Shown piece after piece: positions 43,273 to 51,436 of a stretch of DNA of 64,000 nucleotides (position 1 is the stretch's first letter; every line of letters starts with the position of its first letter). Under the pieces are notes generated by a model. The model was not told where the DNA came from. It saw nothing but the letters and a program-made list of their open reading frames with translations, and did no database searches. The translations under genes and the position numbers were made by a program. Origin of the DNA: Methanocella sp. (GTDB taxonomy: Archaea; Halobacteriota; Methanocellia; Methanocellales; Methanocellaceae). The stretch is from assembly GCF_035506375.1 (NCBI RefSeq), contig NZ_DATJPM010000098.1:1-64000 (forward strand), in the 5' to 3' direction.

Positions 43273-44094
43273 TTACATCGAGCCTTTTATTACCGTCAAC
43301 AGAATAGCGGTCGCTATCAGCAGTATAGCTGCGATGATAGCGAACAGTGCGACCACGTAGCCGGATAAGAACACCAGCCTGACCAGAGTCTCTATTATGC
43401 GATTCCGCGTAAAATTCCGGCTGCTCTGCTCGTAGCTCAGCCTGTACGGCATGCTGAGCTCCACGAGGTTAAAGGCATAGTGCATGCGGCCTCCGGCATA
43501 GTAGCTGCCGATATCCCCCATATACTGGAACGCCTCGAGAATACATCGAATGCCGGGCACATGTCGCCTCCCGACGAGCACAGCGCATTTTCCATACATG
43601 CTTCCGGACCGAATCAGCTCAGCGATGGTGCCGGCCATGAACTCGTCCCTCTCGAATATATAAGCGATAGAGTCCCGGTCGGACCAGCCGAAGGTGAAAA
43701 ATCTGCCGCCTGTCAGCTTACCGTAAAGCCCGGGAGACAGGTTAAAGGCGAGGATGGAGAGGGCGTTGAAGGGCAGGAAAAAGTACCGCACGAGCGCCTC
43801 CTTGAAATATACGGCGGGAGGCGTGCCGCTATAATACCGGGAAACCGTGACGTTTATGGAGCGGTCGATGCAGACGAAACGGTCCAGGTAGCGCCCGCGG
43901 GCCAGCTTTAGCTCAAGCGACTTCGTGGGCTGGAGAGGCCGGTATAGCTCGACGCAGACATTGTCGGGAGAAAAGCGCTGCAGCTCCCCGAGTATTTCCA
44001 CGGCCGGCTCCCTCAGCGAATGTACCGAGCCGATAAGCTCCAGGCACAGGTCGTCCATACGCTCTATAATCACCGGCTTCTCGATAAGCATCAT
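43273..44094 (-). CDS. TraB-family membrane protein
   Basis: A 273-residue protein with TraB motifs: LELIGSVHSLREPAVEIL near the N-terminus, SPDNVCVELYRP, then RDEFMAGTIAEL and VLVGRRHVPGI in the middle. The C-terminus has two hydrophobic helices (VRLVFLSGYVVALFAIIAAI, ILLIATAILLTVI). It resembles archaeal TraB homologues, whose activity may be protease-like or regulatory but is unclear. The ATG at 44094 is followed by another Met. Confidence 0.75.
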   Translation of the reverse strand: MMLIEKPVIIERMDDLCLELIGSVHSLREPAVEILGELQRFSPDNVCVELYRPLQPTKSLELKLARGRYLDRFVCIDRSINVTVSRYYSGTPPAVYFKEALVRYFFLPFNALSILAFNLSPGLYGKLTGGRFFTFGWSDRDSIAYIFERDEFMAGTIAELIRSGSMYGKCAVLVGRRHVPGIRCILEAFQYMGDIGSYYAGGRMHYAFNLVELSMPYRLSYEQSSRNFTRNRIIETLVRLVFLSGYVVALFAIIAAILLIATAILLTVIKGSM

Positions 44095-44279
44095 TAATTC
44101 ATAATGCGAGCCATTTACTTAACTACATGTCATCGATAGCTTTTTATAGGCGAGAGCATGCCTGCGGCGATATGCTTTTATACCTTTTTATAGCCTAATT
44201 ATTAGAGCGCCGGCCGGGGCCGGACCATAGGGATTTAAGACATTCCATGCGTATATCAGGCTTTAAAATAGGTGGATCT

Positions 44280-45203
44280 ATGATCGAGATGCGGGGCCTT
44301 TCACGCTCCTTCGGCAACAACCGGGTCGTGAATAACCTCAACCTTAATATTAATGAGGGCGAAGTATTCGGCTTCCTGGGGCCAAACGGCGCCGGGAAGA
44401 CTACGACGGTACGCATGCTGGCCTGCCTGATCCGGCCGACCGAGGGCACGGCGATCCTTGACGGCCTGGATATCAACAATGAAAAAGACGCGATGAGCAT
44501 CCGCAGGGAGATCGGCCTGCTGACAGAATCGCCCGGCCTGTACGACACGCTAAGCGCACAGCGCAACCTGGATTTCTACGCTAAGCTATACGACGTCCCG
44601 GAGACGAAGCGGAACGAGCGCATCGGCCACTACCTCAAGATGATGGGCCTCTGGGAGAAGCGAGACGAGCCCGTGGGAGGGTTTTCCAAGGGCATGAAGC
44701 AGAAGATGGCCATCGCCCGCTGCCTCCTCCACGAGCCCAAGGTGCTCTTCCTGGACGAGCCGACCTCCGGCCTGGATCCCGAAGCTTCTCGGATCGTCCG
44801 GGACTTTATCCTCGAGCTCAAGGGCGAAGGCCGGACTATCTTCTTATGCACCCACAACCTGGACGAGGCCGACCGTATCTGCGACCGCATCGGCATCTTT
44901 AAGGGAAGCCTGCTGGGCGTCGATACGCCGTCGCGGCTGAAGAACGACCTGTATGGCCGCTCTGTCACCGTCCAGCTTCGGGAAGTCTCCGCCGCCATCG
45001 TCGATAATATTCGGTCGCTCCCCTTCGTCAAGAACCTCGAAGTTAATGGAAATGAGCTGCGGATGAACGTCAGCGCCCCCGAGCAGGATAATCCCCAACT
45101 CGTGCGGTCGCTTATAGCACTTAACGCCGACGTGCAGTTCGTCTACGAGAACAAGCACTCGCTGGAAGAGGTCTATTTCAAGGTCATGGGGGAAGCGAAA
45201 TGA
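44280..45203 (+). CDS. ABC transporter ATP-binding subunit (exporter type), copy 1
   Basis: A 307-residue ATPase. Walker A GPNGAGKTTT, signature GGFSKGMKQ, Walker B VLFLDEPTSGLDP and the switch His in TIFLCTHNLDEAD are all intact. It belongs to the NatA/DrrA-type branch. ATG 44280 is chosen because AGGTGGATC lies directly upstream, and the earlier ATG at 44247 adds residues foreign to the family. Its stop overlaps the permease start by 4 bases. Substrate unknown. Confidence 0.9.
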   Translation: MIEMRGLSRSFGNNRVVNNLNLNINEGEVFGFLGPNGAGKTTTVRMLACLIRPTEGTAILDGLDINNEKDAMSIRREIGLLTESPGLYDTLSAQRNLDFYAKLYDVPETKRNERIGHYLKMMGLWEKRDEPVGGFSKGMKQKMAIARCLLHEPKVLFLDEPTSGLDPEASRIVRDFILELKGEGRTIFLCTHNLDEADRICDRIGIFKGSLLGVDTPSRLKNDLYGRSVTVQLREVSAAIVDNIRSLPFVKNLEVNGNELRMNVSAPEQDNPQLVRSLIALNADVQFVYENKHSLEEVYFKVMGEAK

Positions 45204-45997
45204 CGCTGGAAAAGATACGGGTCGTCATGGACAAGGAGTTCGACGAGATCATCAAGAACAAATACATCCTGGGCTCGCTACTTTTCGTGCCGCTGCTATT
45301 TGCCATCCTCATGCCCGTCTCGATGATCGCGCCTTCCGTCTTCTACCCTCAAGCCTACCAGTCGGACAATTCGACCTTCATAGGCAACACCTTCAGCAGT
45401 GGCGTCTCATCTCAGGACTCACTCATTATCTTCTTCATGGACGCCGTCATACCGTTCTTCATGATGCTTCCCGCGATCCTTCCGACGATCGTCGCTTCCT
45501 ACAGCATCATCGGCGAAAAGAAGAACCGCACGCTGGAGCCGCTGCTGGCCGCGCCGGTCTCCGTCGACGAGATCCTGGTCGGGAAGGCCCTTTCGGCCAT
45601 CATACCGGCCATGCTGGCGACCTGGGCCTCGTCGCTGCTCTTCTTCGCCTTCTCCGAAGGCATCGTCTACGCCGGGCTGCACAGGCTCATCATGCCCGAC
45701 CTTGCCATGTGGGGCGCCGGGCTTCTGTTGCTATCGCCTCTCCTCGCATTTCTTGGGATAATGATCGCACTGATAATTTCCTCCCGGGTCAACGACCCTC
45801 GCGTAGCCCAGCAGATCAGCGTGATCTTCGTCATCCCCATCATGGCTATTTTCATCGGCCAGATGTCAGGGTTCATGCTCATCGACATGCGCATGATACT
45901 CGGGCTGGCGGTGGCGCTGGTCATCGTAGACGCGCTCATGCTTCGCTTCGCCAGGTCGATGTTCGACAGGGAAGAGATCCTGACGCGCTGGAAGTAA
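45200..45997 (+). CDS. ABC-2 type permease, copy 1
   Basis: A 265-residue membrane subunit with about six helices. It opens with a cytoplasmic EFDEIIKNKYILGSLLFVPLL and has the IIGEKKNRTLEPLLAAPVS segment typical of ABC-2/NatB permeases, then TMs such as LLLLSPLLAFLGIMIALIISS. The ATGA overlap with the ATPase shows coupling. The likely role is export of an ion, drug or small molecule. Confidence 0.88.
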   Translation: MTLEKIRVVMDKEFDEIIKNKYILGSLLFVPLLFAILMPVSMIAPSVFYPQAYQSDNSTFIGNTFSSGVSSQDSLIIFFMDAVIPFFMMLPAILPTIVASYSIIGEKKNRTLEPLLAAPVSVDEILVGKALSAIIPAMLATWASSLLFFAFSEGIVYAGLHRLIMPDLAMWGAGLLLLSPLLAFLGIMIALIISSRVNDPRVAQQISVIFVIPIMAIFIGQMSGFMLIDMRMILGLAVALVIVDALMLRFARSMFDREEILTRWK

Positions 45998-46121
45998 ATA
46001 CGACCCCCGCGTCGCATTTTTAATTTTTATATGACCATAAGAACCATAAACCATTGGATATTAACGGGTATTGTTTTATATATAATTATTTTAATAATAT
46101 TTAGGAGTTATTGCCATTTGG

Positions 46122-47051
46122 ATGATCGAGGCACGCCGACTGAGCCGGCGTTTTGGTGATTTTTCAGCCGTGGATTCAATCGACCTTGAAGTCGGCGAGG
46201 GCGAGGTCTTCGGGCTGCTGGGGCCTAATGGCGCCGGAAAGACCACGACCGTGCGCATGCTGGCCTGCCTGATACGGCCCACGGGAGGCGCCGCATATGT
46301 CTGCGGCAGAAGCGTGTATGATCCGGCCGCAGCCCGGGAAATACGAGGCATGGTGGGCATTCTCACCGAGACATCGGGCTTTTATGACGAGCTGAGCGTC
46401 TATAAGAACTTACGCTTTTACGCCGACCTCTATAAAATGGACCATCAGAAGGCACAGCAGAATATCGACTATTATCTGCGCCTTTTCGACCTCTGGGACG
46501 TCCGGAACTCGCGCGTCGCCGGATTCTCGAAAGGCATGCGCCAGAAGCTGGCTTTAACGCGGTGCCTTGTTCACGAGCCCCGTGTAGTTTTTATGGACGA
46601 GCCGACCTCCGGGCTGGATCCCGAGTCCGCCAGGATCGTACGGGACTCTATCCGATCGTTGAAAGCCGAAGGCCGGACCATTTTCCTGTGCACCCATAAT
46701 CTTGACGAGGCGGAGCGGCTCTGCGACCGTATCGCCATACTCGATAAGCGCATCCTGAGCGTTGATACCCCCCAGCGGATCAAATATTCGGCGTATGGGC
46801 GAAAGGTTATCGTGCGCCTGGACTGTATAAGCGACCGGATCGCGTCCATCGTCCACGGCATGGACCACGTAAGGCGCGTAGAAAGCCGGGGAAACGATCT
46901 CCTCATCGACGTCGATGACCCGGATACTGATAATCCAGAGATCATCAGTGCCATCGTGGGTGCCGGCGGGCGCATACAGTATGTCGGCGAGCAGAGGCAC
47001 ACGCTCGAGGACGCATATATCAAGCTCGTAGGTGACCGGGTTGAGCATTGA
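46122..47051 (+). CDS. ABC transporter ATP-binding subunit (exporter type), copy 2
   Basis: A 309-residue ATPase close to copy 1: GPNGAGKTTT, GFSKGMRQ, VFMDEPTSGLDPE, CTHNLDEAE. The ATG at 46122 follows GGAG by 14 bases, which is a long gap, so expression may be reduced. It overlaps its permease by 20 bases. The two ATPase-permease pairs form a tandem duplication. They may work as one heteromeric exporter or as separate ones. Confidence 0.9.
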   Translation: MIEARRLSRRFGDFSAVDSIDLEVGEGEVFGLLGPNGAGKTTTVRMLACLIRPTGGAAYVCGRSVYDPAAAREIRGMVGILTETSGFYDELSVYKNLRFYADLYKMDHQKAQQNIDYYLRLFDLWDVRNSRVAGFSKGMRQKLALTRCLVHEPRVVFMDEPTSGLDPESARIVRDSIRSLKAEGRTIFLCTHNLDEAERLCDRIAILDKRILSVDTPQRIKYSAYGRKVIVRLDCISDRIASIVHGMDHVRRVESRGNDLLIDVDDPDTDNPEIISAIVGAGGRIQYVGEQRHTLEDAYIKLVGDRVEH

Positions 47052-47829
47052 CGTCGTTACTATCGTAAAAAAAGAGTTCGAAGAGGTCATCAAGAACAAG
47101 TACATCCTGACGACCATGGCCAGCTTCCCGCTCGTCTTCTCCATCGCCATACCGCTGCTTTATCTGCTGGCGATCCCTGTGAATGTCACGGCGGCGGATA
47201 TCGCCCCGTTTAAAGGGCTTATACCGGGAGCGGAAGGCATGACCTCACGGCAGATACTGATCTCGGTTCTCGTGCAGAGCAACCTGCCTTTTTACCTGCT
47301 GATGCCGGCCGTCATCCCGACTGTGATCTCATCCTATAGCATCGTCGGAGAAAAGAAATGCGGCACCCTGGAGCCCCTGCTCGCCACACCTGTATCGACG
47401 CGCGATGTCCTCGCGGGCAAGACCCTGGCCGCGGTCATACCTTCAGTGGCCATTACCTGGGTCTCGTTCGCCATATATTCGCTGCTGGTAAACTCGATGA
47501 CCTTCGATATTTTCGGCTATACGATCGTACCCGACCTGATATGGCTCGTCGCTCTTATGGTGACCGCTCCGCTGCTCTCCATCATGTCCGTGTATCTTTC
47601 AGTCGTCGTGTCATCGCGGGTGAGCGATATCCGGGCGGCACAGCAGGTCAGCGCCGTATTCGTCATACCGGTCCTGAGCGTATTCATTCTTGAGCTGTTC
47701 GGCTATCTGTCCCTCACGCTCGCCATGATCATACTCCTCAGCATCGTGATCGGCATCGTCGACCTGGTCCTCGTCATGGCAAGCGCCCGCGCGTTCCGGC
47801 GGGACGAGATACTTACAAAGTGGGCTTAA
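47032..47829 (+). CDS. ABC-2 type permease, copy 2
   Basis: A 265-residue permease aligning with copy 1 (EFEEVIKNKYILTTMASFPL, SIVGEKKCGTLEPLLATPVS). It starts with GTG at 47032 or TTG at 47041, both inside the end of the ATPase gene. It has about six helices. It converges on the GlpC-like gene with a 17-base overlap at the 3' ends. Confidence 0.86.
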   Translation: MTGLSIDVVTIVKKEFEEVIKNKYILTTMASFPLVFSIAIPLLYLLAIPVNVTAADIAPFKGLIPGAEGMTSRQILISVLVQSNLPFYLLMPAVIPTVISSYSIVGEKKCGTLEPLLATPVSTRDVLAGKTLAAVIPSVAITWVSFAIYSLLVNSMTFDIFGYTIVPDLIWLVALMVTAPLLSIMSVYLSVVVSSRVSDIRAAQQVSAVFVIPVLSVFILELFGYLSLTLAMIILLSIVIGIVDLVLVMASARAFRRDEILTKWA

Positions 47830-48784
47830 GATTTTTAGCTAATAGAATAGACAGGTCTTCAGCGGGCACGTCTTCGGAGAGCTGTACACGACACTGGGGG
47901 CAGACGACAGCCACCACATCAGGAGAAACGGCCATGATATCCTCGATCTTTCGCTTCTTCAGGGACCGCGCCAGGCCGATATCATTTCTCCGGACGCCGC
48001 CGCCGGCGCCGCAGCAGAGGCCGGGGTCCGCGAGCGGGACGTAATCGCACATCTTTTTCAGTATCGTCTCGGCCACCTTCATTGTATAGGGCGAAACGTT
48101 CCGGTACAGGTGGCAGGGATAATGCAGCGTAGCCCGGTACGGCTCCTTATGCAGCGCCCCGTAAATATCGTATGCATCGTACAGGTCGAGGTAGTGGCAG
48201 ACCTCGAACTCGTCCTGGTACTCCAGCAGGGTCGACGTGCAGCCGGGGCAGGACGTGACAATGGTCTCCACGCCGAGCTTTCGAAATTGATCGAGGTTCT
48301 TTTCGAGCATCGCCTTCGCCAGGTCGAAGCGCCCGATGCGGTTGAGCGGCGAGCCGCAGCAGCACTCGTCGATCCTGGTGAACTCTATGCCCATGTAGTC
48401 GAGCGTTTTTTCCATGGCGCTGGCGATCGGCCATAGCCGGTAATTCGTGAGGCATCCGGCGAAATAGGCTGTCTTACAGGGCTTCGGCCGCACTTTTAGC
48501 CGGCCCTCGGGCACGACTGAAGCGCCGTACGTGGAAATATTACGAAGCGTCTCGCCGTATCCGGGAGTCTCAAAATGGCCCCTCATCTTTTCGATGGATT
48601 TCGTTATATGAACGCCCACTGGGCAGGCGGCTACGCAGGCGTTACAGGTCGTGCAGTCGAGCGCCTCCGGGAGCGGCGGCTCTCGCGAACGCTTTACGTC
48701 GATGAGCCGCAGCGCGCTCAGCGTCGAGGGGCAGACCATCTCGCAGATGCCGCACTTGATGCACTCTTCACTCAAGGCCGTCAC
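47813..48784 (-). CDS. GlpC/HdrD-like iron-sulfur protein
   Basis: A 323-residue protein with two ferredoxin-type clusters (CIKCGICEMVCP near residue 9, CTTCNACVAACP near residue 44) and two CCG domains (RIDECCCGSPLNRIG and ADPGLCCGAGGGVR). CCG domains carry special Fe-S clusters in heterodisulfide reductase HdrD and in GlpC of anaerobic glycerol-3-phosphate dehydrogenase. Its gene overlaps the GlpB-like gene by 17 bases, so the two proteins probably work together. It is likely cytoplasmic or membrane-associated. The electron acceptor is unknown. Confidence 0.8.
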   Translation of the reverse strand: MTALSEECIKCGICEMVCPSTLSALRLIDVKRSREPPLPEALDCTTCNACVAACPVGVHITKSIEKMRGHFETPGYGETLRNISTYGASVVPEGRLKVRPKPCKTAYFAGCLTNYRLWPIASAMEKTLDYMGIEFTRIDECCCGSPLNRIGRFDLAKAMLEKNLDQFRKLGVETIVTSCPGCTSTLLEYQDEFEVCHYLDLYDAYDIYGALHKEPYRATLHYPCHLYRNVSPYTMKVAETILKKMCDYVPLADPGLCCGAGGGVRRNDIGLARSLKKRKIEDIMAVSPDVVAVVCPQCRVQLSEDVPAEDLSILLAKNLKPTL

Positions 48785-49745
48785 CCGCGTGGTAGCCGCT
48801 TAACAGCGCTCTATAGAGCCCCCATCCGCACGATACGGCCCCGATGGAGCGCACACTGTTGAACCCATGAACGTAGAGCTCGGGCTCGATACCCTTATAC
48901 ATGAGCGGGTGATCGGAAAAGAAATTCTCATTAAGGTCAGCCTCGAAGTCCCGGGTCACCGTAGCGCCGGTAAGCGGCTCGAACATGCGGTCGCCATTCA
49001 CCATGAAGCCGGTCATGGGGCCGCCGGTCGCGATGAAGAGGTTAACGGCACGGACACGTATATTCCGCTTACCCTTGGTCCCCATCACGCCCTCGACGTG
49101 CCCGTCGACGATTCGCTCCGCCTTAACGATGTCCAGCATTTGCAGGCGCTCGATGGCGGCCGCCTTCTTTTTCAGGGCGTGGATAAGCCTTAATCCCAGG
49201 ACGGACGGGGCGGTAACGTATTCGCGGACTTCCATGGCCAGCGACCGGCTGATGCGCTCTCGCACATCCTCAGCGCGCTCTATTCCCAGCACCGGCGGGA
49301 CGAGCACGCAGTCCGCCTTTATTGGCGATAAGGCGTCGGCTAAGGCCTCCACGGCCCCATCATCATGATCCAGGATGCGGGCGATCTCCTGATGCGAGCG
49401 GCCGTTCATGAATTCGATGCGCCTGAAGCCGGGCCGCTCCTCGTTGATGGCTGCCAGTGCCGGCGAGCCTTCGCAGGCCGTGGACGCCGGGACAAGGCCG
49501 CTCCTGGTCACTCCTGAAACGGTCACGCATTTACCCCTCACGTAGGCGCCGTCCATCGTGCTTAAAAACCAGTCCTCGGCATCGGCATCCGTGCCGGCCG
49601 GGTGAAAGACGCCGCTGGATACGGCGGTCGCGCCCAGCCCGCCCGATAATAGTATGATACTGCCCCGGAGGCGCAAAGCTGCGATGAGGCCGGCCAGGCC
49701 TCCGCCGATAATGAGGTTATCACAGTCCAGTTCCAGCGCGCGCAT
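48768..49745 (-). CDS. FAD-binding GlpB-like oxidoreductase subunit
   Basis: A 325-residue flavoprotein. It opens with the dinucleotide-binding motif NLIIGGGLAGLIAALRL and closes with GAVSCGWGLYRA, as in GlpB. GlpB is the flavin subunit of anaerobic glycerol-3-phosphate dehydrogenase. The catalytic subunit GlpA is not nearby, so the real substrate may differ. It overlaps the GlpC-like gene, and together they may be a module for a different dehydrogenase. Confidence 0.75.
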   Translation of the reverse strand: MRALELDCDNLIIGGGLAGLIAALRLRGSIILLSGGLGATAVSSGVFHPAGTDADAEDWFLSTMDGAYVRGKCVTVSGVTRSGLVPASTACEGSPALAAINEERPGFRRIEFMNGRSHQEIARILDHDDGAVEALADALSPIKADCVLVPPVLGIERAEDVRERISRSLAMEVREYVTAPSVLGLRLIHALKKKAAAIERLQMLDIVKAERIVDGHVEGVMGTKGKRNIRVRAVNLFIATGGPMTGFMVNGDRMFEPLTGATVTRDFEADLNENFFSDHPLMYKGIEPELYVHGFNSVRSIGAVSCGWGLYRALLSGYHAGDGLE

Positions 49746-49893
49746 ATCTGACTAACCCTATGCGGCTATACTATTTTCAAGTTTTTGGTACGCCCGCGGG
49801 CGTGAAATCTTCCATATTAACGCTTATTTTAACCGTTCAATCCATAGGTAAAGATTATACCGATATGCCCGAGATTATTACCCGGGTGAGTAT

Positions 49894-50073
49894 ATGGCAG
49901 GTTTAAAGGACCCAGGCAGAGTAGAAGGAGGGAAAAAAGCCGCCCGGACCGCAAAACAGCGCTATGGGGACAGCTTCCATCGCGACATCGGCGCCAAAGG
50001 GGGACGGAGCACGGCGGTCCGCCATGGCGAGCACTTCTACGAGGAGATCGGGCGGAAAGGGGGGCGGAGTTAA
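49894..50073 (+). CDS. KGG-repeat stress protein (LEA/GsiB-like)
   Basis: A 59-residue hydrophilic protein with two copies of the KGG motif: RDIGAKGGRS and EEIGRKGGRS. This is the KGG repeat of plant Em proteins and bacterial GsiB/LEA group 1 proteins, which protect cells during drying or stress. The frame from ATG 49894 to TAA is intact. GGTGAGTAT lies before the start. No other gene shares its transcript clearly. Confidence 0.75.
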   Translation: MAGLKDPGRVEGGKKAARTAKQRYGDSFHRDIGAKGGRSTAVRHGEHFYEEIGRKGGRS

Positions 50074-50173
50074 GCCCGCGTTTTCCCTTTTTCCGTCGTG
50101 TTTTCCCGTCTTAATCCCTGCATATTTCTAAGTACGTCGCTGTCAACATGCAATATTCACATGAGGCTATGAC

Positions 50174-50323
50174 ATGTCCACGCATATAACAGACACTACG
50201 ATACGACGAAACGACGATATAGCCGGACAGCACTGCCTTGACCGCCTCATCGAGAATAGCCCGGGATCGCATCAGTGCAATAACTTAGTCGAGGTTGATT
50301 TACGGTTAAGAAGAAATAAATAA
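50174..50323 (+). CDS. possible small protein
   Basis: A 49-residue frame beginning MSTHITDTTIRRNDDIAGQH and ending LRLRRNK. GAGG lies 7 bases before the ATG, an SD-like spacing. It is rich in Arg/Asp, hydrophilic and without a signal. No family is recognised, and it may be chance. Confidence 0.35.
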   Translation: MSTHITDTTIRRNDDIAGQHCLDRLIENSPGSHQCNNLVEVDLRLRRNK

Positions 50324-50340
50324 CAATATATTATTTGTAT

Positions 50341-51069
50341 TTATTCAGCTATAATGACCTCGTTTTTGGGAATATCCTTAATGCCTTTTAGCAGAAGCCA
50401 TACTCCGATGATCAATTCGAACAGCCCGATCGGAAGGAATGCGAACATGGGAACGCTATAACCAAATAATTGAAACACGATACCGGCTAATCCCAGGGTC
50501 ACGGCAAGCAGGCCAAAGAGCGAGATGATACGCGGGACATACTTAGATCGATAGAACAGGTAATACCATAATAACCCGCCTACACAGTAGAACCACATAT
50601 GTATCGTTATTCCCTGACTATAAATGCCATTATAAAAAAAGTCGCCCAGTGTTTGATAGAAGGCCGGTACCGGAGCTGTCGCATTAACGAAATCGTGGCT
50701 TAGGGGTATCAATGCAAGAAGCCCTATCTGCATTATGGCAAAGAATATGGCTTCCGCCAGCCACAATCCCAGGGCGGCAAGCGCCAGGGTCTTATTCTGC
50801 CCGTTTAAGACCACGTATAGCAAGGTTGCGAGGATGACGATCCCCGCACTATTTAATAGCCCGCCCAGGACGCTGACATGCATCAGGGTAGGATTATTGA
50901 AGACCCTGGCGAGCATGTCGGATATACTGCCGGGGTCTATGCTGGCTCCGGAAGAATTTCCGACGATCGAATTGAGGGGAATACCGGCGATCAGGCTGGT
51001 CACGATCACGATCAAAAATGCCGCCCCTAAAAACCTGGGAGTGTTTCCATATTTCATATCCGTGTCCAT
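50341..51069 (-). CDS. DUF4386 family membrane protein
   Basis: A 242-residue protein with about six or seven hydrophobic helices (for example AAFLIVIVTSLIAGI, SAGIVILATLLYVVL, IISLFGLLAVTLGLAGIV, GLFELIIGVWLLLKGI). The layout matches DUF4386, a family of unknown function. AGGAGG lies 6 bases before the ATG, so it is well translated. No partner is apparent. Confidence 0.75.
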   Translation of the reverse strand: MDTDMKYGNTPRFLGAAFLIVIVTSLIAGIPLNSIVGNSSGASIDPGSISDMLARVFNNPTLMHVSVLGGLLNSAGIVILATLLYVVLNGQNKTLALAALGLWLAEAIFFAIMQIGLLALIPLSHDFVNATAPVPAFYQTLGDFFYNGIYSQGITIHMWFYCVGGLLWYYLFYRSKYVPRIISLFGLLAVTLGLAGIVFQLFGYSVPMFAFLPIGLFELIIGVWLLLKGIKDIPKNEVIIAE

Positions 51070-51436
51070 ATCCTTCCTCCTATTTTATTACATTATGTTC
51101 CATTGTCAAAGGCACATTTGCCCTTTCTATCCTTTTTATACATGGCTACAAGAGCGAAAAATCCGGTCCCTTCTGTTTTAATGAATTAATAAACCTGTTT
51201 CCGGTCTTCGTTGTAATTGATAGAAGCCGTATTCATTCCTGGCCATCAGCTAGCATTCGTTGTATATATATACGTTATGTACATAATCAATATATATACA
51301 TATCATAAGTAGGCATAAGGAGCCGCTTATAATATAAGTGTTTTTATAGAAAGGTACAGGCATCCTGTTAAAATAGAGAATGAAATAAGTAAAAAGAACC
51401 GGAGAAAAATTATTATTTTCCAATTTTATTATATGG
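51070..51436. other. AT-rich promoter region
   Basis: 367 bases between the DUF4386 gene and the kdpD-like gene. It contains near-palindromic TA runs (TATATATATACGTTATGTAC, about 51261-51282) and a T-rich stretch. No gene or clear RNA is seen. It probably serves as the promoter area of the DUF4386 gene. Confidence 0.35.
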
